This document shows positions 8,659 through 16,105 of a stretch of DNA of 64,000 bases, in pieces. Location: the NCBI GenBank assembly GCA_034430895.1, contig DAOUDW010000112.1, positions 61,650-125,649 of the forward strand, in the 5' to 3' direction. A model generated the notes under the pieces. It had not been told where the DNA came from and ran no database searches. It was given only the letters and a program-made list of their open reading frames with translations. A program made the position numbers and the translations under genes. Source of the stretch: WVZH01 sp034430895 (GTDB lineage Bacteria; Chloroflexota; Anaerolineae; Anaerolineales; E44-bin32). Within the stretch, counting starts at the first letter, position 1, and every line of letters begins with the position of its first letter.

Positions 8659-9405
8659 TTAGACAACTATAATGGTCTGCAGCGCCATCATGATAAGAAA
8701 TCCGGTCATCCCGGCCATGGCGCTTGATCTTCGCTGCTGCTCGTTGGCGCGGCTTTCCGGGATCATCTCTTCCATCACCAGGTAGATCATCGCACCCGCG
8801 GCGAAGCCAAACGCATAGGGAAGCAATGGACGGAAACGGAGCACAGCAAGATAGGCGGGAATCGCCGCAAGGAGCTGGGGAACCCCAGAGACGATTGCCC
8901 AACCCACACATTTCCATCCACTAACACCTTCTGCCCGCAGGGGCAAAGATACGGCGACGCCCTCGGGGATGTTGTGAATCGCAATGGCGATGGTCATGAT
9001 CAATCCGAGCGTTTCCTCGCCGGATCCAAAGGAGACACCGATGGCAAATCCTTCAGGAATACTGTGGATGAAAAGAGTCGCCAGTACGAGGATGATGCGA
9101 CGCGCTCCTTCATCGGTAACGCCATGAAGCGTGTATTCACGTTTCTCCAGAAACCACGAAGTTGCCGCCATCAGAGACACACCGAGTAGAATGCCGATCC
9201 CAACCGACACAATACTGCCCTCTGCAAGTCCGGGGATGATCAGGTTGAACACGGAGGCTGAAAGCATCAATCCGCCGGCTCCCGCCCAGCCCAGGCGCGC
9301 AATCTCCTTCGGGAAGTTCCGGACGAAGACGAACGGCAGCCCGCCGAGTCCGTTGGCCAATACCGTGATCGTGGCCGCGATAATCGTATCGGTCAATGAA
9401 GTCAT
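8659..9405 (-). CDS. ZIP-family divalent metal transporter
   Basis: 248 residues with about 8 hydrophobic helices. The two ZIP metal-binding helices are clear: LFIHSIPEGFAIGV (H114, E118) and IAIHNIPEGVAVSL (H144, E148). The family takes up zinc, and some members iron or manganese, across the cytoplasmic membrane. The gene starts 14 bases after the TrmB-like regulator stop on the same strand, so the pair is almost surely one operon. Length matches the gufA/ZIP5-like bacterial group. Confidence 0.9.
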   Translation of the reverse strand: MTSLTDTIIAATITVLANGLGGLPFVFVRNFPKEIARLGWAGAGGLMLSASVFNLIIPGLAEGSIVSVGIGILLGVSLMAATSWFLEKREYTLHGVTDEGARRIILVLATLFIHSIPEGFAIGVSFGSGEETLGLIMTIAIAIHNIPEGVAVSLPLRAEGVSGWKCVGWAIVSGVPQLLAAIPAYLAVLRFRPLLPYAFGFAAGAMIYLVMEEMIPESRANEQQRRSSAMAGMTGFLIMMALQTIIVV

Positions 9406-9419
9406 TCTTCCTCACTCAC

Positions 9420-10205
9420 TTATGGTGATACAAGGCTCTCAAAAATCTCGCGATCTTCCGGAGCCAAACGTTCGATCATATCCGCACCAAACTGCTGGTA
9501 TATCCGCTGCGCAAACAACTCCATCCAGATGAACTGGCGAGAGATTACTACCAGGTTGTGGCTATTCGTAATGGTCGCATATGTTTCCTGACTTAAATCG
9601 GCAATCAAGGCTTCCATCTGATCTGTAACCAGCATAAGTGTGTTCATTAATTCTTGAACCTCACTCTCGAGTGGGGGATGTCGGGCCACATTGCCGAGAG
9701 AAAATGGGTCTTGTCCCGTTAGCAATATGCTCAACGCTACGCCCCGGTCGCTGGCCGCCGTGATTTCCTCCCGCAAAACGCCCAATCCTTCATCATTGAG
9801 CACCAAATAGATTTCCGTCTGCGCCTCTGCGAGCATCTGTTTGGCATAGGTAAAAACGGCCGACTTGCTGCGGATGGACCAGACATGCTCTTCGGACGTA
9901 TCGGTGTATAAAGCTTGTAACGCCTCTCGAAGATCGTCGATCAGGCGCATCTGCCGCTCTTCGTGACGGTCGAGCAGCAGTTGCGGCGAAACCGGCCGGT
10001 AGAGGGTTGTTCGATCTTCGCTGGATTCGAGGACTGCGCCGCGCGTGACAAGACGGCTCAATGTCTCGTATACCATCGATCGCGGCACACCCGAGCCCTT
10101 GCTGATTTGATATCCGGTAGCCGGATGATCGCCCAGCAAGGCCGTGTATACCTTGGCCTCGTACTCCGTAAACCCAATTTCCGTCAGCCCGAGTTTAATA
10201 TCCAT
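9420..10205 (-). CDS. TrmB-family transcriptional regulator
   Basis: 261 residues from ATG 10205 (MDIKLGLTEIGFTEYEAKVY); an upstream extension lacks family similarity. Winged helix at residues ~5-75 (ATGYQISKGSGVPRSMVYETLSRLVTRGAVL), a linker helix, then a C-terminal PLD-like ligand domain with LSILLTGQDPF and a phospholipase-D-like sheet pattern. It forms an operon with the ZIP transporter, so metal or metal-stress sensing is inferred, although most TrmB relatives sense sugars. A 24-bp near-perfect palindrome lies 33-56 bases upstream. Confidence 0.85.
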   Translation of the reverse strand: MDIKLGLTEIGFTEYEAKVYTALLGDHPATGYQISKGSGVPRSMVYETLSRLVTRGAVLESSEDRTTLYRPVSPQLLLDRHEERQMRLIDDLREALQALYTDTSEEHVWSIRSKSAVFTYAKQMLAEAQTEIYLVLNDEGLGVLREEITAASDRGVALSILLTGQDPFSLGNVARHPPLESEVQELMNTLMLVTDQMEALIADLSQETYATITNSHNLVVISRQFIWMELFAQRIYQQFGADMIERLAPEDREIFESLVSP

Positions 10206-10237
10206 CAATTGTCCTGGAATTTTGCAATCCGTATCAC

Positions 10238-10261
10238 TAGTAGTTATTATACTAACCACTA
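10238..10261. promoter_or_regulatory. 24-bp imperfect palindrome, likely TrmB-type operator
   Basis: The halves TAGTAGTTATTA and TACTAACCACTA are inverted copies matching at 10 of 12 positions. The site lies between the TrmB-like gene and the divergent phosphatase gene, close enough to the regulator start to overlap its promoter. Autoregulation is inferred. Confidence 0.5.
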
Positions 10262-10334
10262 TTTCACGTGTCAATCTTGGATACTCACCCGCGCACTTTC
10301 TATCCGGCAACGAATTGTGGTAAGCTCATGTCTC

Positions 10335-10925
10335 GTGGAGACTTTCGTGCAGAAATTCATTCGAGGAGCTCGCAAGGGATTGGCCATCGTATGGGGGCGT
10401 CTACGAACGCAGGGTGTGCGAACGACGCTGCTCTGGTTTCTGGTGCGGGGGACGACCTTCCTGACTGGAGTCCCGACACTGCGCTATACGCGCATCACGC
10501 CACAGATTTACGTTGGACCGCAATACCACGCCCGCGGCATGGCAAAACTAATGCGCAATGGAATCCGAGCCGGACTAAACTTGCGGGTGGAATTCGACGA
10601 CGCCGCTCGTGGCCTGGCGATGCCGCGCTACTGCCATTTGCCCACCATCGATGACACGCCTCCCAGCCTGGATCATCTCTATCAGGGGATCGCCTTTATC
10701 GAGCAGGCGGTTAAGGCAGGCGAAAAAGTGTACATCCATTGCGCTGGTGGAATCGGCCGGGCTCCGACGATGGCCGCCGCATATTTCATGAGCGAGGGCG
10801 ATAATTTGGACGGGGCACTCTCCCGTATCCGAGCCGTTCGGTCCTTCATTCGCATCATGCCCTCCCAGATGGAACAACTCAAGGAGCTAGAAGCTCAACT
10901 CCGAGAAAAGCGCCGCGGCGTTTGA
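10335..10925 (+). CDS. Dual-specificity/tyrosine-type protein phosphatase
   Basis: 196 residues from GTG 10335; GTG 10347 is an alternative, and no ATG start fits. The P-loop HCAGGIGRAPT (Cys136, Arg142) is the CX5R catalytic signature of the PTP superfamily. DDTPP (~residues 105-109) is in the place of the general-acid loop. The N-terminus is basic with a hydrophobic stretch (TLLWFLVRGTTFLTG) that may lie on the membrane. Substrate unknown: phosphoprotein, phosphoinositide or a small molecule. It stands divergent from the TrmB-like regulator and 32 bases ahead of xth. Confidence 0.85.
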   Translation: METFVQKFIRGARKGLAIVWGRLRTQGVRTTLLWFLVRGTTFLTGVPTLRYTRITPQIYVGPQYHARGMAKLMRNGIRAGLNLRVEFDDAARGLAMPRYCHLPTIDDTPPSLDHLYQGIAFIEQAVKAGEKVYIHCAGGIGRAPTMAAAYFMSEGDNLDGALSRIRAVRSFIRIMPSQMEQLKELEAQLREKRRGV

Positions 10926-10957
10926 TTTCTTCTGTGCCACAGTAAGGAGATACGTCG

Positions 10958-11734
10958 ATGTTGAAACTCTACTCGTGGAATGTGAACGGCATTCGCGCCG
11001 CACAGCGTAAAGGCTTCCTGGATTGGCTTCGAGCCACACAGCCAGAAATCCTCTGTATTCAAGAAACCAAAGCCCATCCCGATCAATTGGATCCAGAGCT
11101 GGTACAGCCCGAGGGGTACCACGCATATTGGGCTTCCGCGGAGCGTAAAGGTTACAGCGGCGTCGCCTTATTTTCCAGACAGGAACCGATCTCGATCGAG
11201 ATGGGATTGGGCATCGAGGAATACGACATTGAAGGCCGCACGATTGTCGCCGATTATGACGATTTCGTTTTCATTGCCGCCTACTTCCCCAATGGGGCCA
11301 GGGATCATGGCCGCGTACCATACAAGATGGCCTACAAAGAGGCTTTCCTCGATTTCTGCAATCGTTTACGCGAAGACGGGCGCGCCGTGATTTTTTGCGG
11401 CGACGTGAACACGGCACACCGCGAGATCGATCTCGCACGGCCGAAGGAAAATGAAAAATCGACCGGCTTTCTACCCGAGGAACGCGCCTGGATCGACAAG
11501 GTGGTCGCACAGGGATATATCGACACATTCCGCAGCCTGCATCCCGACACCGAAGATTCATACAGCTGGTGGGCTTATTGGGGGAAAGCGCGCGAACGCA
11601 ACGTAGGCTGGCGCATTGATTATTTCTTCACCTCGCCGGACCTGCAGGACCGAATCGCGGCGGCTGAGATCCACACTGACGTGATGGGATCCGACCACTG
11701 CCCGGTCAGCCTGACGCTGCATCCACCCAAGTAA
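10958..11734 (+). CDS. xth: Exodeoxyribonuclease III (AP endonuclease)
   Basis: 258 residues with AAGGAG before the ATG. Endonuclease/exonuclease/phosphatase fold with SWNVNGIRA (start), IQETKA (E36), CGDVNTAH (catalytic D and N), VGWRIDYFF and SDHCPV (final D-H pair). These match ExoIII/APE1 enzymes that cut the backbone at abasic sites in base excision repair. Length and motif order are standard. Probably co-transcribed with the phosphatase gene 32 bases upstream, without an evident functional link. Confidence 0.95.
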   Translation: MLKLYSWNVNGIRAAQRKGFLDWLRATQPEILCIQETKAHPDQLDPELVQPEGYHAYWASAERKGYSGVALFSRQEPISIEMGLGIEEYDIEGRTIVADYDDFVFIAAYFPNGARDHGRVPYKMAYKEAFLDFCNRLREDGRAVIFCGDVNTAHREIDLARPKENEKSTGFLPEERAWIDKVVAQGYIDTFRSLHPDTEDSYSWWAYWGKARERNVGWRIDYFFTSPDLQDRIAAAEIHTDVMGSDHCPVSLTLHPPK

Positions 11735-11802
11735 AACGCTCATTTACCCTGACAAGATCATCGTCCTTCAAATTCTGGGTAGCAATTTCACCTTTTAGCC
11801 GC

Positions 11803-11833
11803 TTGACAAGCCAGGGAATATTATGTGCATTAT
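11803..11833 (+). promoter_or_regulatory. Sigma-70-type promoter of the decayed ArsR gene
   Basis: TTGACA (11803-11808) and CATTAT (11828-11833) are separated by 19 bases. The predicted start point, about 11840, falls inside the following palindrome, as expected for a repressor-controlled promoter. Confidence 0.45.
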
Positions 11834-11837
11834 GGAT

Positions 11838-11859
11838 ATTACCCGCTAAAGCGGGTAAT
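11838..11859. promoter_or_regulatory. Perfect inverted-repeat operator (ArsR-type)
   Basis: The 10-bp arm ATTACCCGCT is followed by AA and its exact inverted copy AGCGGGTAAT. A further half-site CGGGTAA lies at about 11869. The site covers the predicted transcription start of the decayed regulator, so it is probably that regulator's own operator. Confidence 0.6.
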
Positions 11860-11894
11860 GCATATAAACGGGTAAAACGGAGACGGAGAGGACC

Positions 11895-12140
11895 ATGCCA
11901 AAACTTGAAGCAGAATTGGTCATGACGCCCAAAACGACCGCACTGCAAGTCGAGGCAGAACCGGCGCTCAACGTGTTGAACAGCCCGGTATTGCTGAGTC
12001 AGGTTGAAAAGGTTGCAGGGCTCGGTGATTGGATCAACCAGGTTGCTGCCGAATTTGAAACGATCTGATTTACTCGTCCGACTCACGGCGCTGGCTGACG
12101 AAACACGTATACGCATTATGGCCATCATCCGTGAGTAAGG
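11895..12140 (+). pseudogene. Decayed ArsR/SmtB-like regulator
   Basis: ATG 11895 has AGAGGA upstream and opens a 57-residue frame (EAEPALNVLNSPVLLSQVEKV, then GLGDWINQVAAEFE) that stops at 12066. One base shift away, the sequence continues as RLTALADETRIRIMAIIRE, the classic start of an ArsR winged helix, then hits TAA at about 12136, followed by GELF. The rest of the HTH is gone. So the gene has a frameshift or deletion junction near 12060, a stop in the HTH, and loss of the 3' end. Promoter, operator and RBS still look intact. Confidence 0.7.
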
Positions 12141-12186
12141 CGAGTTGTTCGTATACGGAAAGCCATTCTTCAAATGACAGGCGCGT

Positions 12187-12192
12187 TATAAT
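12187..12192 (+). promoter_or_regulatory. TATAAT -10 element immediately before the helicase start
   Basis: A perfect TATAAT ends 6 bases before the ATG at 12199, and no Shine-Dalgarno sequence is visible. Initiation 7 bases past the -10 would put +1 at or next to the A of the ATG, giving a leaderless mRNA. The -35 region is poor. Confidence 0.4.
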
Positions 12193-12198
12193 TCTCCC

Positions 12199-14733
12199 AT
12201 GTCCATTCAAGACGCACTTGATCGATTGCGACTCGACAATGAATTCATGAAAAACGTGTCGGCCTGGGAGCGTCTTCCGCCACGCCCGGCGCGCTACGCA
12301 GCTTTCCCGGAGGACCTCGATACGAGATTAACATCTGCCCTGCGTGCTGGCGACATCTCTCCGCTTTACACCCACCAGGCTGCAGCCATTGGAGCAGCCC
12401 TTGCCGGCGAAAACGTGGTAATCGTCACGGGCACCGCTTCCGGAAAAACACTGTGTTACAACCTCCCCGTGCTGCATACGCTGTTGAATACTCCCCAGGC
12501 TCGTGCACTTTATCTCTTTCCAACCAAGGCGCTCTCCCAGGACCAGGCAGCCACACTCGGGGATTTCCTTGGCGCACTCAACGCGACGGATTCGCTGCCA
12601 GTGCGCACCTACGATGGGGATACACACCAAAACGCTCGCCGGCACATCCGTGATGAAGCCCGCATACTGATCACCAACCCGGATATGCTCCACACCGGCA
12701 TCCTGCCTCACCATCCCCGCTGGTCCGAATTGCTCAAGAATCTCCATTGGATCGTATTGGACGAACTGCATACGTACCGCGGCGTTTTTGGTTCCAACGT
12801 TGCCAATCTGATTCGACGGCTGCGTCGGATTTGCCGTTTCTATGGCACCGAACCACGCTTCATCCTAACATCCGCAACCATTGCCAACCCCAAGGAGCTC
12901 GCTGAACGCCTGATCGAAGCGCCGGTTCATCTCGTGCCGCCGGATCTCGACGGATCGCCGCGCGCCGAGAAACACATCCTTCTATACAATCCGCCGGTCA
13001 TCGATCCGGTGTTGGGAATTCGACGCGCATACACACTCGAAACCACACGCATCGCCGAGCGGTTTTTACAGGCAGGTGTGCAGACCGTCGTTTTCGCCCG
13101 CGCCCGTCGCACGACCGAAGTCCTGCTGGGCTATGTGCGTGATGCATACGAACGTCTTGGCGGAGATCCAAAAGCCATTCGCGGCTATCGTGGCGGATAC
13201 CTGCCATTAGAACGTCGAGAGATCGAACACGGGTTGCGTGAGGCAAATGTTTTGGGCGTGGTGGCGACCAACGCTCTCGAACTCGGTGTGGATATCGGTC
13301 AGCTGGGTGCAGCCGTAATCGCTGGTTATCCGGGAACCATCGCCAGCTTGTGGCAGCAATCCGGCCGCGCCGGACGACGCAGTGAAACCTCCGCAGCTGT
13401 GCTCGTGGCTTCAGCATCCCCATTGGATCAATTCGTGGTAGCCCATCCGCGCTATATCTTCGAACGATCTCCCGAGATGGGTCTGATCAACCCCGACAAT
13501 CTTGCCATCCTCTTGCGTCACTTACGCTGCGCAGCTTTTGAACTACCCTTCGAGCAGAATGAGCCCTTTGGCTCGTTCGAAGACATGGCAGACCTGCTGA
13601 CGTTTCTGGAAGAGGAAGGCGTGCTGTATCACTCGGCAGAGACCTATCACTGGGTGGCCGAAGGCTATCCAGCCGAAGAAGTCTCCCTTCGTGCCAGCAG
13701 CGATGAACCAATCGTTATTCAACGCGTCGGTGAAGGCCGACCGGTGGTCATCGGCGAAGTCGATCGGGAAGCTGCGCCCATTCTCCTACATGAAGGCGCC
13801 GTTTACACCCACGAAGGCCGCACGCATTTGGTCACGGAATTGGATTGGGAAAAAGGCCTCGCCGCCGTTGAAGCCACGGAAGTGGATTATTACACAGACG
13901 CATCCGAAACCGCCGACCTGGATGTGTTGGAAGTCTACGATGCGGACGAAACCGGCCCTGCACGCCGTGCCCATGGCTGGGTACAGATCACGGCGCAAGC
14001 GACTTCGTTCCGCAAGGTCAAGCGTTACACACACGAAACCCTGGGGTACGGGGAGATCGATTTGCCCCCGCGCCAGTTTGAAACCAGCGCTTACTGGATA
14101 TGGATTGCCCCCGATACGGTCGAACGTCTCGAGGCCGATGGTGTGTTACTGGCTCCGGTTGATTACGGCCCCAGCTGGCCGCAGGCAAGAAAAGCTGCCC
14201 TTTCCCGCGACCAACACCTTTGCCGGCAGTGCGGCGCACCAGAGCGCGAGGGGAGATCGCACGATGTGCACCATATCCGGCCGTTCCGGGATTTCGGCTA
14301 CATCCCGGGAGAGAACCATGCCGATCGCCGGGCCAATCACATCGACAACCTGATTACCCTCTGCCCGGCATGCCACCACCGGGCGGAGTCGGCTCGCGGT
14401 GCGCGCAGCGCACTCGGCGGTCTCCGTTATACATTGGGCAACATCGCACCGCTTTACCTGATGTGCGACCCGCGCGATCTGGGGACACTTGGCGAGACCC
14501 GATCCAAGCACACGAAAAGCCCAACGATTACGATTTACGACCGCATCCCGGAGGGCTTGGGTCTTTCAGAGAGATTGTATGCAAGGCATTACGAATTGCT
14601 GGCGGCGGCGCTTGATCTCGTACGATCATGCCGCTGCGAGGATGGCTGCCCGGCCTGCGTCGGGCCACTGGGACCCGGCGGATTAGAAGTCAAGCAGCTT
14701 ACGGCTCAACTGCTCGAAGCGCTGCTGGCGTGA
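12199..14733 (+). CDS. YprA/MrfA-like superfamily 2 helicase with inserted HNH nuclease domain
   Basis: 844 residues. Helicase motifs: GTASGKT (Walker A, from G78), DELH (188-191), TSATI, ATNALELGVDIGQLG and QQSGRAGR. The C-terminal part matches DUF1998-type YprA/MrfA proteins (LGNIAPLYLMCDPRDLG; zinc motif SCRCEDGCPACVGP). Between these, at residues ~655-735, lies a full HNH module: CRQC (675-678), VHHI (H691, H692), NHIDNLITLCPACHH (C722, C725). MrfA-like helicases act in repair of crosslinked DNA; the HNH would add strand cleavage. It may be translated from a leaderless mRNA. A decayed ArsR gene lies upstream. Confidence 0.88.
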   Translation: MSIQDALDRLRLDNEFMKNVSAWERLPPRPARYAAFPEDLDTRLTSALRAGDISPLYTHQAAAIGAALAGENVVIVTGTASGKTLCYNLPVLHTLLNTPQARALYLFPTKALSQDQAATLGDFLGALNATDSLPVRTYDGDTHQNARRHIRDEARILITNPDMLHTGILPHHPRWSELLKNLHWIVLDELHTYRGVFGSNVANLIRRLRRICRFYGTEPRFILTSATIANPKELAERLIEAPVHLVPPDLDGSPRAEKHILLYNPPVIDPVLGIRRAYTLETTRIAERFLQAGVQTVVFARARRTTEVLLGYVRDAYERLGGDPKAIRGYRGGYLPLERREIEHGLREANVLGVVATNALELGVDIGQLGAAVIAGYPGTIASLWQQSGRAGRRSETSAAVLVASASPLDQFVVAHPRYIFERSPEMGLINPDNLAILLRHLRCAAFELPFEQNEPFGSFEDMADLLTFLEEEGVLYHSAETYHWVAEGYPAEEVSLRASSDEPIVIQRVGEGRPVVIGEVDREAAPILLHEGAVYTHEGRTHLVTELDWEKGLAAVEATEVDYYTDASETADLDVLEVYDADETGPARRAHGWVQITAQATSFRKVKRYTHETLGYGEIDLPPRQFETSAYWIWIAPDTVERLEADGVLLAPVDYGPSWPQARKAALSRDQHLCRQCGAPEREGRSHDVHHIRPFRDFGYIPGENHADRRANHIDNLITLCPACHHRAESARGARSALGGLRYTLGNIAPLYLMCDPRDLGTLGETRSKHTKSPTITIYDRIPEGLGLSERLYARHYELLAAALDLVRSCRCEDGCPACVGPLGPGGLEVKQLTAQLLEALLA

Positions 14734-14950
14734 TTTTATTGCCGGATTTCTTCTGTCAACGCGCTGCGTGGGAACAAAGCAATCCACTCGAATTACGTTG
14801 CATGAAACCATAGAAGCTGCTTCTTTTGCCGCGATGATGGTCCAGGGCTTACAATAGGAAGACGTGATGGAAGAGAATCACCTGCTCGGTGAACGGCTCG
14901 GTAAGAGAGTGAATCAAAACGCGGTAAAATCCCCAGCGAGGTAGAGCCAC

Positions 14951-15889
14951 ATGTCGAATCAATCCCATCAGAGGAAGGGCAATCCTAGCGGCGATAATCG
15001 TCCCAAGCGCCGGCCGGACTGGATCAGGGTTCGCGCTCCATCTGGAGAGGCCTACGAGCAGTTGCGCGTAATGATGCGCAGCAAAGCGCTTCACACGGTT
15101 TGTGAAGAGGCCATGTGCCCCAACATCGGCGAATGCTGGGGTGCAGGCACCGCCACGTTCCTCATGATGGGCGATACCTGCACTCGTTCGTGTGGTTTTT
15201 GCGACATTAAAACTGGGCGACCTGCGCCGCTCGATTGGGACGAACCCGACCGTGTGGCGCGCGCTGTGCAATCGATGAATCTGAAACACGTCGTCATCAC
15301 CAGCGTCAACCGCGACGAGCGTCCGGATGGCGGAGCCCCTATCTTTGCCATGGTTATCCAGAGAATTCGCGAACTTCAACCCGGCTGCTCGATCGAGGTG
15401 CTGATCCCGGATTTCAAAGGGTCGATCGATGCACTGCGCATTGTCATGGACGCCCGTCCGGAAATTCTCAACCACAACGTGGAAACAGTTCCGCGCCTTT
15501 TCCGGAAGGTCCAACCCCAGGATCGTTACGAGTGGGCGCAAGCCACGTTGAGCAACGCGAAGAAATTCGATCACGAAGTCCTCACCAAATCGGGTGTGAT
15601 GCTAGGCCTCGGGGAGACTTCGGAAGAAGTCAGAGCAGTGATGCGCGACCTGCGCGATTGGAATGTGGATATCCTCACCATCGGGCAGTATCTCCAACCT
15701 TCCAAGAATCATCTGCCCATCGAGCGTTACTACACTCCCGGTGAGTTCGAGGACTTTCGAACCTACGGAGATGAAATCGGCTTCAAGTGGGTTGAGAGCG
15801 GCCCGCTGGTGCGCTCGTCATATCATGCAGAAGAGCAAGTCCGAAATCTAAGCAACATCCACCGCGGCTTGCGCCAGAAAACGAGTTAA
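14951..15889 (+). CDS. lipA: Lipoyl synthase
   Basis: 312 residues; RBS GAGGTAG. Radical-SAM enzyme that inserts two sulfurs into octanoyl groups of 2-oxoacid dehydrogenases and GcvH. The auxiliary cluster cysteines C51, C56 and C62 (CEEAMCPNIGEC) and the radical-SAM triad C77, C81 and C84 (CTRSCGFC) are present, as is the C-terminal RSSYHAEE whose serine ligates the auxiliary cluster. No lipB is adjacent. Length is standard. It is preceded by 217 bases without a convincing gene. Confidence 0.96.
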   Translation: MSNQSHQRKGNPSGDNRPKRRPDWIRVRAPSGEAYEQLRVMMRSKALHTVCEEAMCPNIGECWGAGTATFLMMGDTCTRSCGFCDIKTGRPAPLDWDEPDRVARAVQSMNLKHVVITSVNRDERPDGGAPIFAMVIQRIRELQPGCSIEVLIPDFKGSIDALRIVMDARPEILNHNVETVPRLFRKVQPQDRYEWAQATLSNAKKFDHEVLTKSGVMLGLGETSEEVRAVMRDLRDWNVDILTIGQYLQPSKNHLPIERYYTPGEFEDFRTYGDEIGFKWVESGPLVRSSYHAEEQVRNLSNIHRGLRQKTS

Positions 15890-16051
15890 CACCTTGATGA
15901 GGTTCTCTCCACCAGACATCCCCGATAACAGGAGCAGTACCTCCGCTTCATAGAAAATCAAGAAAAAATAATGGAAAATGAGGTTTCAGCCGAGATGAGG
16001 AAGCCCTGGTTCATTTTTAACACATAATCACATTTTATTACCAACATCCAT

Positions 16052-16057
16052 TATAAT
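16052..16057 (+). promoter_or_regulatory. Possible -10 element for the acidic secreted protein
   Basis: TATAAT lies 49 bases before the ATG at 16106 in an AT-rich stretch that differs from the flanking coding regions. No good -35 is visible at 17 bases, so this is tentative. Confidence 0.35.
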
Positions 16058-16105
16058 CAGACATTATTTCTCAAGGGTGATTCATCTATTGAAAGGAGAT
16101 ATATT

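Noticed and set aside
10257..10275. A second parS-like sequence (TATTTCACGTGTCAAT)
   Set aside because: Only the TTCACGTG core matches; the outer arms do not, so it falls outside the parS consensus.
14868..14945. A short frame with GGAAG upstream just before lipA
   Set aside because: It is only about 25 codons, has no family match and ends next to the lipA ribosome-binding site. Chance is the simplest explanation.
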